A stretch of 16,255 nucleotides of DNA from Stramenopiles sp. TOSAG23-3 (Eukaryota > Sar), in the NCBI GenBank assembly GCA_900128585.1, contig LT642496.1, positions 1-16,255 of the forward strand, written 5' to 3'. Positions within the stretch are counted from its first letter, which is position 1, and each line of letters opens with the position of its first letter. Of the stretch, positions 13,170-16,255 are shown in pieces. The notes below the pieces were generated by a model. The model saw only the letters and a program-made list of their open reading frames with translations, searched no databases and was not told the origin of the DNA. Made by a program: the position numbers and the translations under genes.

Positions 13170-14822
13170 ATGATGAGCGTGTCCAACGGCCGGTCGTTCG
13201 TACGTGCCTTGGTTTTGGCGGCAGTGGTTGTCGCGTCGGCGAGCGCGGCAAAGCTCGGTTGCCCGGCAACTGCCCTTCCGAACACCCCGGAGGAGGCTGC
13301 GTACCAGAAGAAGCTTTCGGCGCAGTTCCTTGGGCATTGGGAAGGGGACCCCTTCACACCGATAGACGAAGCGTTTGAGGGGCTGTCCGCCCAGGTCGGC
13401 GTGGCCCCGGACGTGCTCCGGTACTTCCTTGGCTGCCTGAGCTGCTACGTCCTTGCGGTGTTCCACAGCTTTATCCCGGACCGGAACGCAGACGTAAAGC
13501 ACGCGTACTCCCTGATCTGCGGGCTGACCCTGTCCTGGATCAGCTTTGGGGTCAACACGCTGATCCCCCTGGGATCGTCCCTGCTCGTGTTCTACATTTG
13601 CAAGTACGTGAAGAGCCGGTACACCCCCGCGATCGTCTTCTTCGTCGCCATGGGCCTGTCGAGCGGGTGCCACGTCTACCGCCTGTTCATCGACTACGGG
13701 GGGTACACGCTGGACGTCAGCGGGCCGCAGATGATCATCACGATCAAGCTGACGTCGTTCGCGTGGAACTGCTATGACCACGGGAAGAAGCAGGACAAGT
13801 ACAAGCACCGGGTGGCCAGCGCCGTGGACATCGACAACACGCCCCTGCTCCACTTCCTGTCCTTCATTTTCTTCTTCGCGGGGTACCTGGCCGGCCCGGG
13901 CTTTGAGTTCCAGGAGTACGTCCGGTTCACGAACGGAAAGCTCTTCGAGAGCGATCCGGAGGGAAAGCCGTCCCTACTCTCCCGGGTCATCCCGTCGATG
14001 TATTCGTTCCTTACGGGAATCTTCCACATGGGCGTCATGCTGACCCTGTCGAAGCAGTTCGATCCGTTCAGCCTCCTGTGCGACTCGTTCGACACCGTCC
14101 CGGTCTACAAGCAGATCCTTCTCATCTACGTCAGCGTCGCCCTCACGCGCGCCAAGTACTACTGCATCTGGAACATCGCGGACGGCGCCATGGTCCTCTC
14201 TGGGTTCGGGTACAACGGCCGGGATGCAAAGACGAACCAGGTCAAGTGGGACCGGATGGTCAACGCCCACATCTTTCGCGTGGAGGCTGGGGAGAGCGTT
14301 CGGGAAGCGATCAACTCGTGGAACATCAAGACCTCCATGTGGCTGCGAAAGTACTCGTACGAGCGCCTGTTGGAAAACAATTATTCCCAGGCCATTTCGC
14401 AGTACGTCACCATGCTGGTGTCCGGGTTTTGGCACGGGTTTTACGGGGGCTATTACCTGACGTTCGGGTTCGGCGCCTACCTGCAGCAGATCGGCAAAAG
14501 CTTGCGCGGCGCCCTTCGCCCGATCTTCGAGGATTCGGCCTCGGCGAAGACCCCGTTCTGGTACAACACGGGCGGCCGGGTCCTCACCGCGTTGATGCTC
14601 AACTGGTGCACGGTGTCGTTCATGCTCGTCGACAGCGCGAACGCGTTCAAAGTGTGGAAGTCGGCGTCCTACGTTGGGTTCGGCTTCTGCTTGCTGACGC
14701 AGTTCGGCCTCTTTGCCCTCAAGTCTACCTCGTGGCATCGGGCGAAGGCGAAGGCTTACAAGGCTTTGGTCGCAGAGCGGCGCGCAAAGAAGCGCGCCGC
14801 GGCGGAGAAGAAGACGCAGTAA
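13170..14822 (+). CDS. MBOAT-family lysophospholipid acyltransferase
   Basis: A 550-residue multi-pass membrane enzyme of the MBOAT family, closest in motif layout to LPCAT/LPEAT-type enzymes. These move an acyl chain from acyl-CoA to a lysophospholipid in the ER (Lands cycle). Diagnostic features are SFAWNCYDHG (196-205), AGPGFEFQEY (241-250), the conserved SWNIKTSMWLRKY (383-395) with Asn385, and the catalytic-histidine motif SGFWHGFYGG (418-427) with His422. About ten hydrophobic segments are visible. A signal-peptide-like start (residues 1-27, ending ASASAA) precedes the first luminal stretch. The C-terminus is highly basic and ends KKTQ, a perfect KKXX ER-retrieval signal. The start is the first of two adjacent ATGs (13170, 13173); the frame is open upstream to a GTG at 13080, but that stretch is Tyr/Thr-rich repeat DNA. 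Substrate head group and acyl preference cannot be read from sequence. Confidence 0.9.
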   Translation: MMSVSNGRSFVRALVLAAVVVASASAAKLGCPATALPNTPEEAAYQKKLSAQFLGHWEGDPFTPIDEAFEGLSAQVGVAPDVLRYFLGCLSCYVLAVFHSFIPDRNADVKHAYSLICGLTLSWISFGVNTLIPLGSSLLVFYICKYVKSRYTPAIVFFVAMGLSSGCHVYRLFIDYGGYTLDVSGPQMIITIKLTSFAWNCYDHGKKQDKYKHRVASAVDIDNTPLLHFLSFIFFFAGYLAGPGFEFQEYVRFTNGKLFESDPEGKPSLLSRVIPSMYSFLTGIFHMGVMLTLSKQFDPFSLLCDSFDTVPVYKQILLIYVSVALTRAKYYCIWNIADGAMVLSGFGYNGRDAKTNQVKWDRMVNAHIFRVEAGESVREAINSWNIKTSMWLRKYSYERLLENNYSQAISQYVTMLVSGFWHGFYGGYYLTFGFGAYLQQIGKSLRGALRPIFEDSASAKTPFWYNTGGRVLTALMLNWCTVSFMLVDSANAFKVWKSASYVGFGFCLLTQFGLFALKSTSWHRAKAKAYKALVAERRAKKRAAAEKKTQ

Positions 14823-15048
14823 CGTCCGTGGGGAGGGGGGATGGGGACGGAGGAGGCGAGAAAAGAAAAGTTTTTTTTACCCCAGGCCCCCATCAGGAGA
14901 GGTCTATAAATTTTAGGAAACAAAATGTATGCTGCTACTGTTTAGGTATGGCACTGTCCGTGAAGCCACTTGTACGTAAGAAGCGCTCTGTTGTCGACCA
15001 CAACGTTCTTAATTTAAGCTTAACCTTATGATTTAGTCTTCGGAACTA

Positions 15049-15090
15049 TTTTTAGTGAGCCATATCATTAGTTTTTTTTTTTAGTGAGCC
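15049..15090. repeat. Direct repeat TTTTTAGTGAGCC spanning the APRT stop
   Basis: The 13-mer occurs at 15049-15061 and 15078-15090, 29 bp apart. The second copy contains the last codons and TAA stop of the APRT gene (minus strand), so the end of the gene has been copied just downstream of itself. Confidence 0.7.
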
Positions 15091-15833
15091 TCCCCATCGT
15101 CCTGGTACCCCGCAGAGTCGATCGTCGGGTCTTTCAAGCCGTCCAGCGTAAGAATGGCCTCGTCCATCAGCGCCCATATGGGGACTTCGGCGTGCCCCTC
15201 GTCGTTGAACTTTTTGCGGGCGTTCAAAAACTTAATCTCAACGACCGTCGCACACTCTACGGGGAGCCCGCCCATCTTCTTGACGAGCTCGATCCCTGCG
15301 CACAGGGTCCCCCCCGTGGCGACCAAGTCGTCGATAAGCAGGACACGGTCGCCCTTTTGGACCGCCCCGCGAGGGATGGTCAGGACGTCCCTTCCCGCGT
15401 ACTCTTTCCCATACTCTGTACCAGCGACGGAGTTGGGCATTTTACCCTTCTTTCGAAGCATAAAGAACGGTTTCTTCAGAGCCAAAGCGATCGGTGGGCC
15501 CAACACAAACCCGCGGGCGTCGAAGCCGCAGATAGAGTCAATGTTCTTGCCACGGTACCGTTCGACGAACACGTCGATGGCCATTTGGAACGCTTCCGGG
15601 TCTTTCAAGAACCCGCCAATGTCGTAGAACCGATCGATGCCTTTGAACGGAAAGTACGGGGTCACGCTAGCGATCCGCTTCGCCACCTCCCCGTTTGGGG
15701 AGTAGTCCGCATACTTTTTCGAACCCCCACCGCTGCTGCTGCTTTTGCTCCCAAAATGGTAGGCACCTACCCCTATCGCAACCCCCGCAGCAAGCAGTGC
15801 CAACGGGTCTTGATCGTTTAAAAAAGACGACAT
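15081..15833 (-). CDS. APT1: Adenine phosphoribosyltransferase with N-terminal hydrophobic anchor
   Basis: A 250-residue type I phosphoribosyltransferase that converts adenine and PRPP to AMP and pyrophosphate (purine salvage). Core features are FPFKGIDRFYDIGGFLKDPE (61-80), GFDARGFVLGPPIA (103-116), the flexible-loop stretch GTEYGKEYAG (138-147), and the PRPP-binding VLLIDDLVATGGT (164-176) with the DD pair. This core matches APRT at its usual ~180 residues. Unusually, 50-60 residues precede it. These contain a hydrophobic helix LALLAAGVAIGVGAYHFG (11-28) followed by a Ser/Gly linker, suggesting a membrane anchor or a targeting sequence for an organelle. The start at 15833 (MSSFLND) is preferred. 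An in-frame ATG at 15935 would add a hydrophobic low-complexity stretch encoded by AT-rich spacer. It converges on MBOAT with 258 bp between stops. The symbol follows plant/yeast usage for APRT. Confidence 0.92.
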   Translation of the reverse strand: MSSFLNDQDPLALLAAGVAIGVGAYHFGSKSSSSGGGSKKYADYSPNGEVAKRIASVTPYFPFKGIDRFYDIGGFLKDPEAFQMAIDVFVERYRGKNIDSICGFDARGFVLGPPIALALKKPFFMLRKKGKMPNSVAGTEYGKEYAGRDVLTIPRGAVQKGDRVLLIDDLVATGGTLCAGIELVKKMGGLPVECATVVEIKFLNARKKFNDEGHAEVPIWALMDEAILTLDGLKDPTIDSAGYQDDGEAH

Positions 15834-16255
15834 ATCCTTCTTGAGTTTAATTCGAATAGAACAATAAGTAAATAAAAAACAAATACGTAACAGATTTAAA
15901 AAAGGAAGAAAGAAATCGAATAAATAAACAAGCATTTAATCTACTACTATGTATTTAATTAAACTACTTCTCTATATAAATATCGATATCTACTTCTTTT
16001 TTTATAATAAATATGATTCCAATGATGATGATGTACCATAATAATATATTATTATTATTATTGATATTTTTTTCCCTTCTTCTTCTTCTTCTTCCTTTTT
16101 TTTGTTTTGTTGTTTTGTTTTCTTCTTTTGCAACTACTAATCAGTTTTGCGAGTTTTTTCTTCTTCTTCTTTTCTTTTCTCTTCTCTCTTCTCTTCTCTT
16201 CTCTTCTCTTCTCTTCTCTTCTCTTCTCTTCTCTTCTCTTCTCTTCTCTTCTCTT
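15834..16255. other. AT-rich upstream region of APRT ending in microsatellites
   Basis: This is the 5' flank of APRT: very AT-rich, with ATG/ATT trinucleotide runs (about 16018-16062), TTCTTC tracts (16077-16096 and 16157-16180) and a pentanucleotide array to the window edge. No further gene is visible. Confidence 0.5.
16186..16255. repeat. (CTCTT)14 pentanucleotide satellite, cut by window edge
   Basis: Fourteen perfect CTCTT units (AAGAG on the other strand) run from 16186 to the last base, so the true array is longer. The sequence just before is degenerate CTTCT/TTCTT of the same kind, suggesting growth by slippage. Confidence 0.95.

Noticed and set aside
14078-15031. 317-residue frame overlapping the MBOAT gene on the same strand
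   Set aside because: Shadow frame rich in Arg/His/Pro; it overlaps the conserved MBOAT catalytic region and has no family features.
15834-15935. 34-residue extension of APRT
   Set aside because: The stretch is A/T-rich spacer translated as Phe/Leu/Lys; MSSFLND at 15833 gives a sensible start next to the change in base composition.

Overview
The window looks like nuclear DNA of a unicellular eukaryote. The coding regions are long, uninterrupted and GC-rich. They are separated by very AT-rich spacers full of microsatellites, and there are no operons or bacterial ribosome-binding sites. The gene content is eukaryotic: RAD51B, a WD40-pseudokinase, a dynein microtubule-binding domain, a polycystin/TRP-type channel and an MBOAT acyltransferase. 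A protein resembling the LCIB-type beta-carbonic-anhydrase family, known mainly from algae, together with the dynein and polycystin pieces, fits a flagellate-type alga such as a stramenopile. That placement is inference and the species cannot be named. No intron is needed for any gene except possibly the channel gene.

Layout from left to right. 234-1292 (+) RAD51B recombination paralogue. 1293-2354 is a 1 kb spacer with three TTGGCGCG motifs. 2355-5303 (+) is a large WD40/coiled-coil/MAPK-like pseudokinase. 5423-6010 (-) is a small class-B J-domain co-chaperone, convergent with the pseudokinase. 6562-8295 (-) is a 577-residue LCIB-like protein with a coiled coil and a duplicated C-terminal motif. 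9148-9771 (+) is a 207-residue protein that appears to be only the tip of a dynein stalk. 10404-12147 (-) is a polycystin-like channel that is broken by a frame change and lacks S2-S4. 13170-14822 (+) is an MBOAT lysophospholipid acyltransferase with a signal peptide and a KKXX tail. 15081-15833 (-) is adenine phosphoribosyltransferase with an N-terminal hydrophobic anchor. The window ends inside a (CTCTT)n satellite.

The genes do not form one pathway. They mix DNA repair, signalling scaffold, protein folding, possible inorganic-carbon handling, microtubule binding, ion transport, lipid remodelling and purine salvage, as expected for a compact protist chromosome. There are two divergent gene pairs (LCIB-like/dynein tip, and channel/MBOAT), each with a spacer of about 0.85-1 kb that could hold shared promoters. 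There are three convergent pairs, two of them with short spacers (119 and 258 bp). The points most worth a second look are the stand-alone dynein stalk tip, the WD40-pseudokinase fusion, the channel without its S2-S4 module, and two families of short dispersed motifs in the spacers.
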